64,000 bases of DNA, from contig JASDFA010000002.1 of NCBI GenBank assembly GCA_035772735.1, positions 9,486,001-9,550,000 of the forward strand. The letters run 5' to 3'. A model generated the notes under the pieces. It had not been told where the DNA came from and made no database searches. It saw only the letters and a program-made list of their open reading frames with translations. Numbering within the stretch: position 1 is the stretch's first letter; every line of letters starts with the position of its first letter. This DNA is from Datura wrightii. Its lineage: Eukaryota; Streptophyta; Magnoliopsida; Solanales; Solanaceae. Positions 33,481-43,508 of this stretch are shown piece after piece. A program made the position numbers and the translations under genes.

Positions 33481-34230
33481 CTGTCTTTCAATTCCTGTAA
33501 ACTCTGCTCACATGCCTCCGTCCACTGAAACTTTACTGCTTTTTGTGTCAGCTTAGTCAGAGGTACCGCTATGGTGGAGAATCCCTCAACAAATCTTCTG
33601 TAGTACCCTGTTAATCCCAGAAAACTGCGTACTTCGGTCGGAGTGGTAGGTCTGGGCCATGTTTTTACTGCCTCTATTTTCTGCGTGTCTACCTGTATAC
33701 TAGCATCCGACATGATGTGTCCCAAGAAAGCTACTAAATTCAGCCAAAATGCACTTTTAGAGAACTTGGCATACAGCTGAAAGTCCCTGAGAATCTGGAG
33801 CATTGTCCGTAAATGAGCCTGTTGGTCTGCCTCTGAGCGAGAATACACCAGAATATCATCAATAAACACTATCACGAACAGGTCCAGGTATGTTCTAAAG
33901 ATGCTGTTCATCAAGTCCATAAATACTGCTGGGGCATTCGTCAGCCCAAAGGACACGACTAGGAATTCAAAATGGTCGTATCTGGTTGTGAAGGCAGTGT
34001 TTGGAATGTCCCTTTCACGAACTCGAACCTGATGGTATCTGGACTGTAAGTCAACCTTGGAGAAATATCTGGCCCCCTGTAACTAATCAAACAGATCATT
34101 TATTTTGGGAAGCGGATACTTATTCTTGAATGTAACCTTATTCAACTGCCGGTAGTCTATACACATGCGGAGTGAGACGTCCTTCTTTCTCACAAATAGA
34201 ACTGGCGCACCCCAAGGTGAAGTACTCGAC
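33399..34230 (-). pseudogene. Reverse transcriptase, main part, of element D
   Basis: Frame 33399-33956 reads [32 protein letters not shown] (catalytic FIDD intact), [15 protein letters not shown] and [19 protein letters not shown], then the RNase H connection TSAPVLA. Upstream (33957-34230), in another frame, are [15 protein letters not shown] with the first catalytic Asp, [19 protein letters not shown] and [15 protein letters not shown]. Immediately upstream of STSPWG the frame is replaced by a displaced piece of integrase (34234-34849). The polymerase core is the best preserved of the elements here, but the open frame is broken at both ends. Confidence 0.88.
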
Positions 34231-34233
34231 CTG

Positions 34234-34849
34234 ATAATTTGTGCCCCCAAGCCTCTCTGAAATGATTGCCAAAATTTAGCTGTGAATTGCCCCCTTTGTC
34301 AGAGATAATGGACACTAGAACACCGTGCAGTCTGACTATTTCTCTGATATACAACTCAACATAATCTTTGGCAGAGAAAGTAGCCCTTACTGGCATAAAG
34401 TGGGCTGATTTTGTCAGTCTGTCAACAATTACCTAGATCGAGTCATTTCTATGTCTTGTACGGGGTAATCCTACTACAAAATCCATATTTACTGCTTCCC
34501 ACTTCCAAAGAGGAACATCTATGTCTTAAGTTAATCCTCCTGGTTTCTGGTGTTCCGCTTTTACTTGCTGGCAGTTAGGACACTGAGCTACGAATTCTGC
34601 TATTTCCCTGTTCATACCTGGCCACCAGTAGATTTCTTTAATATCGTGGTACATTTTCGTCGCGCCTGGGTGGAGAGAATAGTGGGCGTAATATGCCTCG
34701 CTCATAATCTGCTGGCGAAGCCCTGAAATATCTGGAACATAAAGGCGGCCTTTACATCGCAACACTTCATCCTCAGTTACCTGAAAATCCGGTGCTTTTC
34801 CTTATTGAACTCTGTCTTTAAGCTGAACCAGGTCAGGATCTTCATACTG
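34234..34849 (-). repeat. Displaced RNase H-linker/integrase segment inside element D RT
   Basis: About 616 bp, in the same orientation as pol, closely matches 32310-32925 of the same element: integrase core N-terminal half (frame 34190-34396, [22 protein letters not shown]), zinc domain (34526-34765, HYSLHPGATKMYHDIKEIYWW.PGMNREIAEFVAQCPNC, HHCC intact) and linker (YEDPDLVQLKDRVQ). It replaces about ten codons of RT between AELRELTEQ and [11 protein letters not shown]. At the right edge the two frames fuse in phase. This copy keeps the zinc Cys that the resident copy has lost. Confidence 0.85.
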
Positions 34850-35128
34850 CTCCGTTAATTCTCTGAGTTCAGCAGGAGCCATATGATACAGAGGAATTGA
34901 TATGGGCTGAGTACCTGGTAGTAAATCAATTGCAAAATCTATTTCCCTTTCTGGGGGAATACCAGGTAGCTCATTTGAGAATACGTCGGGGAATTCATTA
35001 ACCACTGGAACAGGCTGGAGAGTTGGAGGCTCTACTCGAACATCTTGAACTCTGACAATATGGTAAATGCACCACTTGGCTACCAACTTCCTCACCTGAA
35101 GATAGGAAATAAACCTACCTTTTGGCAT
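34850..35128 (-). pseudogene. RT N-terminal linker of element D
   Basis: The frame 34802-35128 begins MPKGRFISYLQVRKLVAKWCIYHIV with VRVQDV, then PPEREIDFAIDLLPGTQPISI and YHMAPAELRELTEQ. It is the segment between protease and the RT palm in Tekay elements, equivalent to 21750-22050 of C and 58087-58450 of H. After TEQ it runs in frame into YEDPDLVQ of the displaced segment, so the ORF looks continuous although it is a chimera. A stop or frameshift near 35130-35146 separates it from protease. Confidence 0.85.
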
Positions 35129-35146
35129 AATTATACTGCCCTTCCA

Positions 35147-35500
35147 CTATCGTACTGCCTCCCCTTGAAAGTGGAATCGGACTATCTTGGTCCAGCATTC
35201 TACATTTGCATAGCACGGAGCCAACCAATTCATACCCATAATGGCGTCGAAATCAACTATCTCTAATTCTACCAGATCTACTGTGGTCTGACAATCAACA
35301 ACCTCTACTGTACACCCTCGATAGGCTCTTCTGGCTATAATGGAGTCACCGACGGGTGTGGATACTGAAAAGGGTTGCTGAAGCAACTCTAGTGCAACAC
35401 TAAACTTTCGAGCCACAAATGGGGTAACGTAGGACAAAGTAGATCCTGGATCAATCAATACATAAGTAGGGTATGAGCAGATAGTCATCATACCTGTCAC
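35147..35500 (-). pseudogene. Aspartic protease of element D
   Basis: 117 codons: MTGMMTICSYPTYVLIDPGS..TLSYVTPFVARKF, with catalytic DPGS (DPGS or DLGS is usual in this clade), then FSVSTPVGDSIIARRAYRGC, LVELEIVDFDAIMGMNWLAP and IVRFHFQGEAVRE. In most relatives the second hallmark is GMDWL; here Asp is Asn. It belongs to the gag-pol polyprotein and lies directly after the gag knuckle. It is the longest undisturbed protease frame in the window. It is probably non-functional as part of a broken polyprotein, though the catalytic Asp is present. Confidence 0.87.
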
Positions 35501-36047
35501 AACATCAGGTGACGCTTCTGAATCCTGCCACCATGGTAAAGCATATGCGCGGCTTAGACCCGCACCTACACTGGAGGACCCTGATCTACCCCGACCTCTG
35601 CCTGCTGAAACTGAGGGCCTGCGCCCTGCCGAGGATGCTGAAGCTCGTGACCCTGCGGATGCCCTGTCCTGTCTATCCCGGTCAACCTAACCTCTGGCTG
35701 GACAATCTCTCATGAGATGACCCTCTTGGCCACAAATATAACATTCGGTGGAGCCATACCTGCATGCTCCAGAATGGCGCCGACTGCATATAGGGCAAAG
35801 TGGTAGGGTATACCTACTCTGCTCCGCCCTCCTCTGTAGTGGTGAATCTTCGGTCTGCAAGCCCCTACCGGTCTCTGACAGCCCCCTGCGACTAAATCGG
35901 CCCCTCTGTAGCTGTGGTGGAGGCGGGGGCCTGGGCGGCCTATCTGATAATCATGGCCTGGGTCCTCCCCGGACCTACCTCTATAACTCGACTGGCCTAT
36001 CCCTGCGGCGCTGTTCCTGATTGGTCCTCCTGATCTCTCGCTGCCAC
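35501..36047 (-). pseudogene. gag C-terminal part of element D (CCHC knuckle)
   Basis: Read on the minus strand from 36047: QREIRRTNQEQ directly continues the gag sequence broken by element E, then a Gly/Arg/Pro-rich stretch. A zinc knuckle ECYICGQEGHLMRDCPARG lies at about 35700-35757 (C-x2-C-x4-H-x4-C intact), followed by a Gly/Ser/Ala-rich linker to protease. The knuckle lies in a different frame from the long frame 35710-36093. That frame is a shadow and begins inside the E LTR. Confidence 0.8.
36043..36047. other. Target-site duplication of element E, left copy (GCCAC)
   Basis: GCCAC at 36043-36047 and GCCGC at 43504-43508, one transition apart. Removing E and one copy restores the D gag frame across the site (GIRQR / QREIRR). 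Confidence 0.8.
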
Positions 36048-37521
36048 TGTTCATGCCCGTATTCGCGCGTCCGCAAGTGTACGGGTCATACAAGTAATAT
36101 AGTGGCTATTTTTAAGAACCGGAATGTCGAACCCACAGGGAATGGACCCATTCCTCTAACTATCCATTATAAGTGTGATCTTAAATACCGAAAATGTTGG
36201 TTATAGAAGTTTTCGAGGGAGATTTTTAATTAAGTCTAAGTTTGGTCAACGAAATATTCTGAATGCACTCTAGGAGCAACATAGAGTTAAAACCAGATAA
36301 TCATGCGATGCTACGATTTGCAATGGGTTAAGTCTAAAACTATCGATTGTCATTTCACATAATTATAATTGCATGTTCATGGTCTTTCGAGCCTCTAAAC
36401 ACGACAAACTAGCCTCACTGCATCATTGTGAGCGAGGATGCTAATTTCTTGTTCGTTGGCAATTAATTATGTTGTGGTTTACGTGGAAATGATCAGGGAC
36501 TTCCGTGCGTCTAACCATTTAACTCAACTTAGCCTCACAACTACATCTTCGAGTGGTGATGTGATAAACCTAAGTTGGTCTTTAATAACCCCCGTTTTAT
36601 CAACCAAGCAAGGTATTAGGTATATTTCTATCCTAATACGAAATTATATCGCAAGATACAAACATGCTCCTCACATTCTCATGTCTTGACCTAGGTAATG
36701 CTTTCTCAAGCCAATGCCCAAGCTAACATATATGCTTTCATGGTGATCAATCATAAAAACAACCAACAATCCAGAATGCAAGATGAAAACAACAATCAAT
36801 AACTTAATTCCAAAATAATTTCATAAAATCACAATCATAATTCATGGCTTCAACCCTAGAGGAAGGGTTATAGCCATTCATGTTCGTAAGACTACAAGAA
36901 ACTACAACTAAACTAACATACTTACAAGAATTTGGTAGATGAGAAGGGAATTTGACAAACCCTAGATGAGTTCTCCCACTTCTCCCTTCACTCCTAGGTA
37001 GTTTTCCAGAATAAAATCGTGACAAATTGGATTTAGGAGCTAAGGGACCTATTTATAATAAATGAGAAATGTGCACAATTTAGCCTGTCGTGGAATGGCT
37101 CCGTGTCAAAGAGTGTATCGCGGAGCACTGCCTCTGTGACACGGAGGTAACACGAGAGCTCTCTGGAAATTGCCTCCGGAAGCCGAAACTTCCGAGTGTC
37201 ACCATGTTGGCAGTGTGTCACACTGCTTGGGCAGTGCGTTGGCACACCCCTGTCGTGCAACTGGCATGGTGTGGCACGTTGCTGGCGCACTGGTGCTGCC
37301 AGCCTGCCGCATCTGCTCCCGACTCCATTCCGCTACTTCACCAACTTATAAATTAGTTCCTAAAAATCATTGAAACCTACAAAACAAGGACTAATCATAT
37401 TGGTTAGCACATATATTCACATTTATATCAAATCACATAAAAATGTATTCCATTACTTAGCTAAACAAGACTAAATTAAGTTATCAAGCGTCACTCGGGC
37501 ATGCTAGTTTGCCCAAGATCA
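36048..37521 (-). repeat. 3' LTR of element E
   Basis: 1474 bp. On the minus strand it begins TGATCTTGGGC at 37521 and ends ..CGGGCATGAACA at 36048. In its direction it holds a CTCCGTG/CACGGAG palindrome cluster (37080-37290), a TATA box TATTATAAATAG (37050-37061), then U5. Small open frames shared with the other LTR (for example 36804-37025) are U5 text, not genes. Confidence 0.88.
37080..37290. repeat. CTCCGTGWCACGGAG palindrome cluster in U3 of the E 3' LTR
   Basis: Contains CCTCTGTGACACGGAGG at about 37130-37147 and several CGTGGCACG-, GTGTCAC- and CGCGGAG-type variants. The same block occurs at 43065-43275 (other E LTR), 45880-46030 and 51120-51275 (A0 LTR copies), 62600-62935 and 63765-64000 (right-end LTRs), and shorter in the D LTR (31095-31165). 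Confidence 0.75.
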
Positions 37522-39380
37522 CAACCCCACACTTAAAGTCTTGTTCGTCCTCGAACAACCTTTTACATCTCATGCATATGGAGACTCACCCATAACTCAT
37601 TTAGCAGGATTATTTAAGCTACGGCTATAATGATTACATAAGATAACAAGCTAAAAATAGAGCATGCATGATTTGATCATCGAAATGAAGTACAACTATG
37701 TTAAGACTTCTTAACCTCAAGAATCGACTCTCAATCTTAGCAAACTCATGCAAATCAACTGATTAAGAAATCCCACATGAATTATATCCTTCATTCAACA
37801 TGTGTCCTCACGGATAGAGAGATACCCAATTTCACACGCAAAAACAATTTTTAAATCACAACATGTGTGGGTACATGACTAGAATTACGCTCACTCTCAC
37901 AAAGAATTCACATGCATCATGTAATGACCCATAAGCTTGCCCTTAGTGTTTTATTCCACTAATTTAAGGATGTATGAATGTAAGATCAAGTAGGACTTAA
38001 TGGGTTGTAATGTAAGCTAAGGGACGGGTAGGTACTATTCTGACCAATAATAGTGACTATCTTTCCCAAGCGCTTTTAATACATCACGCCCTCATTACGA
38101 ACTCCCCTTCTCTTACTTCACCTTTATCTCTTTTCTGCTTTCCTTTTCCTCTTTTGTTCCCCCTTTCTTTATGCACTTTTGTCTTATTAGTAAGGAGTTC
38201 TATACGTAACGTTTCATTAATTTATTTTCTTACTCCTTAATAATAATCAACCATTTTCACACAAGTGCACCTTTGTCCTTTTCTCCACTTCTACAACTTG
38301 CTACTTTTGCTTTCTTTTCCTTCTTCTCACTCCTTTACTCTTTCATATTTTTCCCTTAAGCGCTTAGGAGTTTTGGATCAAGTTTAAGGCTGATGAAAGA
38401 AAAAGGATTAAGCTCATGTTGCAGCTGTCAAAGAATAGGCTCAAGGCTCAATGTGGCTAACTAGGATTAATTTTTCAAGGTAGGTAAAATGAGGGATAAA
38501 AATTTGGTTCATTCAAAGAAATGCCTAAATCATCTCCTACAATTCACATCCTTCATTTCGTTTTATGAACACACCAAGCAAGTTCTAGACAATCCACAAT
38601 AGCATAGAATACTCAAAAACCTTACACTCATGGCACATGCTCAATTCAAGACACATTCAGCAGACTCTTAACTCAGCTAATCACAAGAATTCAGATTAAG
38701 CTTCAATCATATTAAGCCAAATTCAAGAGCCTAAGTGTCTCAAACAAAGTTATACACTTGCATGCTTCAACAATGAACATACTTGCCTCTTACAATCATG
38801 TATAGTACATAACAAGAACATCAAGCCCCAATTAGTTATGGTTTCAAAAACCCAAAACCTATCGACTAATTTTTCCTCAAGACGGTCGTCATCCATCCAT
38901 CGTCGGAAACAGCCCCTAACTATGACTAAAAACACTATATACAGACAAAGGAAAGAAAAAGAAAATTTTTATTCTTCGGTTCAAAGGCCCCCTGTCGGAA
39001 AAGAACCGACAAGAAAAACCAACGGGTGATGAAGTCATGCTTAATTCACAAAAATTTTTCAAATTTCTCCCAAATTTCACACAAGCATAACATTCACTAA
39101 AAAAAATCATGCTATGTCCTCATAGCATCAAATTAACATTTAAAGGATGAGAAATACTCCCTAAGCCTCTATGCCAAGATAAAAGCATGCTTTTCTTCAA
39201 GTTTTCATAGGTGGGTGTTTGACCCCACACTTCTTCTATTTCATGCTTTTTAGCTTCCTCCTACTCGGTACTCAGACTTCCCTTCCATCTGTTCTTACTT
39301 TCCACCAAAAACACAAACATAATGAAAACAACAAAATCAACACAAAATCAAAATTAAACAATTTGTACCTGAGGTACCCT
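37522..39380 (-). other. 3' non-coding region of element E
   Basis: No protein is recognised. Next to the LTR, on the minus strand, is the text GTTCGAGGACGAACAAG..TTTAAGTGTGGGGTTG, the Athila polypurine-tract region, closely matched at 63480-63509. A pyrimidine-rich stretch (38100-38350, purine-rich on the element strand) resembles the 3' region of B. The open frames here are short and unrelated to known proteins. Confidence 0.65.
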
Positions 39381-39420
39381 TGGGTTGCCTCCCAAGCAAT
39401 GCCTTATTTTACGTCGTGGC
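39381..39420 (-). other. Conserved post-pol block in element E
   Basis: On the minus strand: GCCACGACGTAAAATAAGGC, then ATTGCTTGGGAGGCAACCCA. TTGC and GCAA can pair around TTGGGAG as a small hairpin. Counterparts are at 1971-2019 (A0, with five-base GTTGC/GCAAC arms) and 14784-14830 (B, arms lost). Confidence 0.65.
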
Positions 39421-39439
39421 CCGACGTGGACTGTCCTTT

Positions 39440-40033
39440 TCAGGACATCCTCATACCTGGGTTCCCGTTCGAGAACCATCTCCTTTTCTTTTGAGTTTTA
39501 GAGGAAACAACCTCCACTCTGTTCCTCTCTTCCTCCAACTTCTTCTCAATTTGAAGCCCTTTATCAGACTCGGGCTGAACACTTGTCATTGCCTTTGGCC
39601 CTGCACCTGTGGAATCCTCCACCCCACACTCATCCTCAGACAACACATTAACCTGACAAATGTTTCTGCAGTGTGTGGATGGGTTCATTTCTTGGTAAAT
39701 GTGGAAGAGTTCTTCTTCATCTTCGACCCTCATTTTCAGGGTCCCTGCTCTCAAGTCAATCACCACTCCTCCGGTGGCCAAGAATGGCCGTCCCAAGATC
39801 AGGGGTACCTGGTCATCAACCTAAAAATCTAAGACAATAAAATCAGCAGGTATAATGAACTTACCAACTTTGATGAGAAGGTCCTCTATTATTCCATCAG
39901 GTGTCACTCGGGACTTGTCAGCCAGCTGCAGCATCAACCTTGTCGGCCTCGATTTTCCAAACCCTAGGGTGTTGAATAAGGATAGGGGCATTAGATTAAC
40001 TGCTGCCCCTAAATCACACAAAGCTCGTAGCAC
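39440..40033 (-). pseudogene. Aspartic protease of element E
   Basis: Frame 39821-40033 reads LRALCDLGAAVNLMPLSLFN.TLGFGKSRPTRLMLQLADKS and IIPADFIVLDF. After a stop, in the same region, 39440-39796 gives GRPFLATGGVVIDLRAGTLK and an acidic tail. DLGA is the catalytic motif, intact. The wording matches Athila protease and element B (11215-11787), and is better preserved here. The C-terminal tail (EDEEELFHIYQEMNPS, then Lys/Arg-rich) ends near 39440 and no RT follows. One stop at about 39800-39820 and frame changes toward gag break it. Confidence 0.87.
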
Positions 40034-40048
40034 CTCAGCTTTACCAAT

Positions 40049-40704
40049 TTATATGGGGAGGGTAAAACTCCCTGGGTCTTTGAGGTTTTTTGGAATTTTG
40101 CTCAATACCCTGTGACTGCACTCCTCAGTCAGTGCTACCATCTGGACATCCACCAACCTAACTTTGTTCGCCATCACGTCTTTCAAGTATTTAGCATACT
40201 CAGGCATTCCCTGCAAAACATCAATAAGAGGCAAATTTATGTGAAGTTCTTTGAAACTCTCAAAGAACTTTTTCAAGCATTCCTCCTCCTTGCTCTTTCT
40301 GAATTTCTGAGGGAATGGTGGTGGTGGTCTTTGTGCTGGATGCAATGAAGATTTTGCATTTTGTTGCCCCGCACTCTGATTATCTCCCATGTCGATGGAT
40401 GGTCCTGGTCTAACCAACCCCGGCTGCACCTCCTTCCTCAACTCTTTAGGCACTGCATCAGCTAATTGCTTGCCGCTTCTCAGACTGATGGCGTTGATCT
40501 ACCGGGGGTTAGGATCCGTGTCGCTTGGTAATCCCGCTGCGATCTCATGTTTTGAGCAGCTGCTATCTGACCCACTAGTTTTTCAAGATTACGGGTGGCC
40601 ATTTGCTGATTCTTTAAGTCTGTTGCCATCCTCGCCCGATTTTCCGCTAACTGAGTCTGGGTCTCCATGATTTTCTGCAATGTTTCCTCAATGCTGCTAC
40701 TCAC
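40049..40704 (-). pseudogene. gag C-terminal region of element E
   Basis: 40480-40704: MSSSIEETLQKIMETQTQLA..ENRARMATDLKNQQMATRNLEKLVGQIA, a helical, coiled-coil-like stretch. 40049-40453: PAQRPPPPFPQKFRKSKEEEC.LKKFFESFKELHINLPLIDVLQGMPEYAKYLKDVMANK, the conserved Athila segment before protease (compare RPPPPFPQRLKKK in B at about 10960). It ends with HRVLSKIPKNLKDPGSFTLP. Frame changes separate the pieces. It connects the zinc-knuckle part to protease. Confidence 0.82.
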
Positions 40705-41918
40705 TTGACAATCATTCTGCCTATTCTGCTAATACTGCTGTTGTTGAGGTTGCATATAACTCTGTTTTTGGTTTCCACCCCAAGAAAAATTTGGGTGGCC
40801 CTACCAATTTCTGTTGTAACTGGTTCCAAAATTCTAATTGTTGCACTGCACATTACCAACAAAATTGACTGACTCCGGATTGGCTCCACAAGATTCTGCA
40901 TTATGCCCATTGTTACCACAAATTTCGCACCAACTAGGAGCTTGCTGAACTGCATTAACCTGGCCCTGTTGTTGGTTCATACTCAGTTTATTGAACTGAG
41001 TCATCATCTGATGCTGGAGCGAAGTTAACTGCGCTGCCAAGGCGTTCATTCCATCTACCTCTATCAACCCTGATCTCTTTCTTTCCCCTCTCGATGACTC
41101 GCTGTACCACTCTGGATTTCCTTGTGCAATTCTATTCAACAAAGTGTACAACTCATCATACATCTTCTCCAAGGCTTGCCCACCCGATGCATCGTCTAGT
41201 AATATTTTTGTGTGTGGGTCTAGACTTTCTACAAAGGTATGGGCCAGCACTTCATTTGATTGCTGGTGATGGGGGCAGTCTCTCAACAAAGACTTGAATC
41301 TTTCCCAAGCCATATATAAGTTCTCATCAGGCCTCTGCTTGAAACTGAATGTTTCACTTCTCAACTTTGCAGTTTTTCCTGAAGGGAAGAATTTGATAAG
41401 GAACTTCTTAGCAAGTCATTCCATGAAGTTATGGAGTTCGGTGGCTCAGCCTTCAGCCACTTTTTCGCCTCTCCCTACAGTAAAAATGGGAAGAGGGTCA
41501 GTCGGACATAATCTGTGGACACACCGGTGGAGACAAACATGTCACTAATCTCTAAAAAGCTCTGCAGGTGCTGCTGCGGGTCCTCATGTGCCATCCCAGT
41601 GAATTGACCACTAGAATGTAACAGTTGCACCATGTTCTGTTTAAGCTCAAAGTGCCCTCCAGACTCCGGTTTACGGATGCTAGAGGTCACATTCATCGCT
41701 AGTGGGATTGCCACTTTGCGAATTGGTCTTGCTGCCATTGCTTCTGATGACAATTGTACTTGTACCGTGGGTGGTTGTTGTACCTTTTCTTGAAGTCTCT
41801 TCAGCTTTTTCTCTAGAGCTACTCTCCTTTGCAAATGGATTTGACGTTCAGGTTCCAGCAATGGTTCCACAAGCTCTCTATTTCTAGCTAGCTCGGCAGG
41901 ACAACCTGTCACCTGCAA
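40705..41918 (-). pseudogene. gag capsid and nucleocapsid region of element E
   Basis: 41475-41918: ELARNRELVEPLLEPERQIHL.QRRVALEKKLKRLQEK (coiled coil), then FELKQNMVQLLHSSGQFTG, EDPQQHLQSFLEISDMF and VRLTLFPFLL, the start of the Athila capsid domain. A frameshift between 41364 and 41475 follows, then 40834-41364: SFKQRPDENLYMAWERFKSLLRDCPHH, HTFVESLDPHTKILLDDASGG and the zinc knuckle CEICGNNGHNAESC (residues 146-159 of that frame; C-x2-C-x4-H-x4-C intact). Few lesions are present, so this gag is comparatively young. A few changes separate it from a continuous frame, which fits mobilisation of gag-only elements that still supply Gag. Confidence 0.87.
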
Positions 41919-42005
41919 ATAAACAGACTAAGACCAAGTTTCTCAACACTTAAGGAAATTTCAAAAATCACACAAAAATAGATAAATTATCAAAACTTCG
42001 CCGAG

Positions 42006-42023
42006 TCCCCGGCAACGGCGCCA
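42006..42023 (-). other. Primer binding site of element E
   Basis: TGGCGCCGTTGCCGGGGA on the minus strand, six bases inside the LTR. It is the canonical Athila tRNA-Asp-type site. Confidence 0.88.
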
Positions 42024-42029
42024 AAAACT

Positions 42030-43503
42030 TGTTCGTGCCCGTATTCGCGCGTCCGCAAGTGTACGGGTCCTGCAAGTAATATAGTGGCTATTTTTAAGAA
42101 CCGGAATATCGAACCCATAGGGACTGGACCCATTCCTCTAACTATCCATTACAAGTGTGATCTTAAATACCGAAAATGTTGGTTATAGAAGTTTTCGAGG
42201 GAGATTTTTAATTAAGTCTAAGTTTGGTCAACGGAATATTTTGAATGCACTCTACGAGCAACGTAGAGTTAAAACCAGATAATCATGCGATGCTACGATT
42301 TGCAATGGGTTACGTCTGCAACTATCAATTGTCGTTTCACATAATTATAATTGCATGTTCATGGTCTTTCGAGCCTCTAAACACGACAAACTAGCCTCAC
42401 TGCATCATTGTGAGCGAGGATGCTAATTTCTAGTTCGTGGGCAATTAATTATGTTGTGGTTTACGTGGAAATGATTAGGGACTTTCGTGCGTCTAACCAT
42501 TTAACTCAACTTATCCTCACAACTACATCTTCGAGTGGTGATGTGATAAACCTAAGTTGGTCTTTAATAACCCCCGTTTTATCAACCAAGCAAGGTATTA
42601 GGTATATTTCTATCCTAATACGAAATTATATCGCAAGATACAAACATGCTCCTCACATTCTCATGTCCTGACCTAGGTAATGCTTTCTCAAGCCAATGCC
42701 CAAGCTAACATATATGCTTTCATGGTGATCAATCGTAAAAACAACCAACAATCCAGAATGCAAGACGAAAACAACAATCAATAACTAAATTCCAAAATAA
42801 TTTCATAAAATCACAATCATAATTCATGGCTTCAACCCTAGAGGAAGGGTTATAGCCATTCATGTTCATAAGACTACAAGAAACTACAACTAAACTAACA
42901 TACTTACAAGAATTTGGTAGATGAGAAGGGAATTTGACAAACCCTAGATGAGTTCTCCCACTTCTCCCTTCACTCCTAGGTAGTTTTCCAGAATAAAATC
43001 GTGACAAATTGGATTTAGGAGCTAAGGGACCTATTTATAATAAATGAGAAACGTGCACAATTTAGCCTGTCGTGGAATGGCTCCATGTCACGGAGTGTAT
43101 CGCGGAGCACTGCCTCCGTGACACATAGGTAACGCGAGAGCTCTCTGGAAATTGCCTTCGGAAGCCGAAACTGCCGAGTGTCACCGCGTTGGCAGCTTGT
43201 CACGCTACTTGGGCAGTGCGTTGGCACACCCCTGTCGCGCAGCTGGCACGGCGTGGCACGTTGCTAGCGCGTTGGTGCTGCCTTCCTTCCGCATCTGCTC
43301 CTGACTCCATTCCGCTACTTCACCAACTTATAAATTAGTTCCTAAAAATTATTGAAACCTACAAAACAAGGACTAATCATGTTGGTTAGCACATATATTC
43401 ACATTTATATCAAATCACATAAAAATGTATACCATTACTTAGCTAAACAAGACTAAATTAAGTTATCAAGCATCACTCGGGCATGCTATTGTGCCCGAGA
43501 TCA
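42030..43503 (-). repeat. 5' LTR of element E
   Basis: 1474 bp, the same length as the 3' copy. On the minus strand it starts TGATCTCGGGC and ends ..GGCACGAACA. It includes the palindrome cluster at 43065-43275 (CTCCATGTCACGGAG at 43081-43095). D gag resumes directly after the GCCGC duplication. Confidence 0.88.
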
Positions 43504-43508
43504 GCCGC

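Larger units (their letters stand above)
36048..43503 (-). mobile_element. Element E: Athila-type retrotransposon with gag and protease only
   Basis: 7456 bp with two LTRs of equal length (1474 bp), flanked by GCCAC/GCCGC. On the minus strand it has a perfect Athila-type primer site, gag with CCHC knuckle and protease, but no RT, RNase H or integrase. Directly after protease comes the conserved block that follows pol in B (39381-39420), so pol has been removed precisely between those landmarks. A further ~1.9 kb of non-coding 3' region and a polypurine-like stretch complete it. It must have moved using another element's enzymes. LTRs differ at about 16 of the first 330 bases by hand count, younger than B. 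It sits in D gag. Confidence 0.85.

Noticed and set aside
35710..36093. 127-codon minus ORF as an intact D gag
   Set aside because: It starts inside the E LTR and is not in the frame of the zinc knuckle; the real gag frame crosses the E insertion to 43509.
36804..37025. ORF repeated at 42729-43007
   Set aside because: The similarity is simply that of the two E LTRs. It falls in U5 and is not a duplicated gene.
37090..37373. Plus-strand ORFs of 67-88 codons
   Set aside because: They lie in the GC-rich palindrome cluster of the E LTR, which opens frames by chance.
39219..39832. Plus-strand ORFs of 91 and 150 codons
   Set aside because: Shadows of the minus-strand E protease and gag frames.
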